43,863 nucleotides of DNA. It comes from JAADGZ01 sp964596835. GTDB lineage: Bacteria > Pseudomonadota > Gammaproteobacteria > UBA6429 > Thiohalophilaceae. Position 1 is the stretch's first letter, and the number at the start of each line of letters is the position of its first letter. The position numbers and the translations under genes were made by a program. Where the stretch lies: positions 1-43,863 of the forward strand of contig CAZQVV010000008.1 of assembly GCA_964596835.1 (NCBI GenBank), written 5' to 3'. The notes under the pieces were generated by a model. It worked only from the letters and a program-made list of their open reading frames with translations. It did no database searches and was not told where the DNA came from. This document shows positions 43,295 to 43,863 of this stretch, in pieces.

Positions 43295-43805
43295 TCCTGG
43301 TCGATACCTCGGTCTGGATCGATCATTTGCGCAATAGTAACCTCGCGCTCGCCGCGTTACTCAAGCAAAATCACGTTGTCATGCATCCGATGGTATTGGG
43401 GGGAGCTTGCCTGCGGCAACCTGAAGAATCGTCCAGAACTTCTACGACTTTGGCGAAGCCTGGAATAAACAACCCCGCCGCAAGCGGACGGGGTATTAAC
43501 ATGGTAGCGCGCTGATGGGTTTCCCCTCTGGACTTCGCACTTCGTTCTACCCATCCTACTGTTTTTCGCCGCAAGCAGCGGGGAATGACACCCAAAGAGA
43601 TTCAATACAAACGGCGAATAATGAAGAGGCGCTGTATTTTATCGAACAGCATGGATTGATGGGTGAGGGGATCGGATATATTGACGTTCATCTACTGGCC
43701 TCGGTGATTCTGGAGGCAGGGACAAAACTATGGACACTGGATAAACGGTTGGCTCGGCTTGCAACTGACTTAACTTGTGCGTGGGAAGAACCGTCCAGGG
43801 AATAG
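43291..43805 (+). pseudogene. vapC: VapC toxin (PIN-domain ribonuclease), disrupted twice
   Basis: The N-terminus MILVDTSVWIDHLRNSNLAL (with the first PIN acidic residue) and the C-terminus GIGYIDVHLLASVILEAGTK and WTLDKRL are clear PIN-domain sequence. First, a run of six G at 43398-43403 shifts the frame; five G would read VLGELACGNLKNRPELLRLW, restoring the second catalytic acid (Glu). Second, repeat R1 copy g (43464-43603) splits the gene after RSL and brings in-frame stops. After it, frame resumes at NNEEALYFIEQHGLMGEG. No active toxin can be made from this locus. Intact relatives are about 125-130 residues. Confidence 0.88.
43464..43603 (-). mobile_element. R1 element, copy g, inserted in vapC
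   Basis: The full R1 sequence in reverse orientation relative to all other copies, with all three hairpins. It interrupts the vapC coding sequence, which shows that R1 is or was a mobile insertion unit. The flanks AATAAAC and AATACAAAC are similar but not a clean target duplication. Confidence 0.85.
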
Positions 43806-43863
43806 AAGGTATACCCAATGCATCCTGTATAAATCCGGGCAGCACAATGCGGGATGGACTATA

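Overview
The window looks like chromosome from a gammaproteobacterium of about 50-53% GC. The order trxB - ald - ftsK - lolA - rarA - serS at the right end is the well-known gammaproteobacterial block, with ald sitting where Escherichia coli has lrp. The respiratory genes (a c4-type dihaem cytochrome directly upstream of petABC, plus an outer-membrane cytochrome-porin of Cyc2-like architecture) suggest a chemolithotroph or facultative chemolithotroph, reminiscent of the cycA-petABC layout known from Acidithiobacillus. A complete beta-oxidation operon shows it can also use fatty acids. No rRNA, tRNA or CRISPR array was seen.

Layout: (1) 1-1671, a QmcA/NfeD membrane pair behind a repeat cluster. 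(2) 1786-6872, a marR-emrA-emrB efflux operon divergent from a YadGH-type ABC exporter, with a palindromic operator candidate between them. (3) 7131-12814, a secreted phosphoesterase with an upstream Pho-box-like repeat and a strong terminator, a periplasmic DsrE-like protein, a DUF202 protein and the Kup potassium transporter. (4) 13377-16959, a dihaem cytochrome c and the cytochrome bc1 complex petABC. The cytochrome b has PAWY in place of the PEWY quinol-site motif, and the Rieske protein has CTHLCC in place of CTHLGC. (5) 17462-24675, a two-component system, a BamE-like lipoprotein-type domain protein, the Cyc2-like cytochrome-porin with an FNR-type box upstream, and a GGDEF-EAL protein. 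(6) 24891-33472, an operon on the minus strand: a YiiX-type papain-like protein, fadE, fadI, fadJ and an acyl-CoA synthetase. (7) 33965-42935, a small acidic protein, trxB, ald, ftsK, lolA, rarA and serS. (8) 43048-43805, a vapBC toxin-antitoxin locus in which vapC is broken twice.

The intergenic DNA is unusually rich in dispersed repeats, and I count at least six families (called R1-R6 here). R1 is a ~140-bp three-hairpin element with seven copies, one of them inserted inside vapC. R2 is a ~170-200 bp element with long imperfect terminal inverted repeats (four copies and a fragment). R3 is a 14-bp unit that forms tandem arrays. R4 is a paired REP-type palindrome. R5 has 18-bp perfect inverted ends. 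R6 is a 183-bp element with 22-bp inverted ends between the c4 cytochrome and petA. Separately, a ~130-bp sequence occurs twice, upstream of the dihaem cytochrome and beside the Cyc2-like gene. It has conserved internal-loop sequences and compensatory changes in its stems, so it is a candidate structured RNA that I could not match to a family I know.
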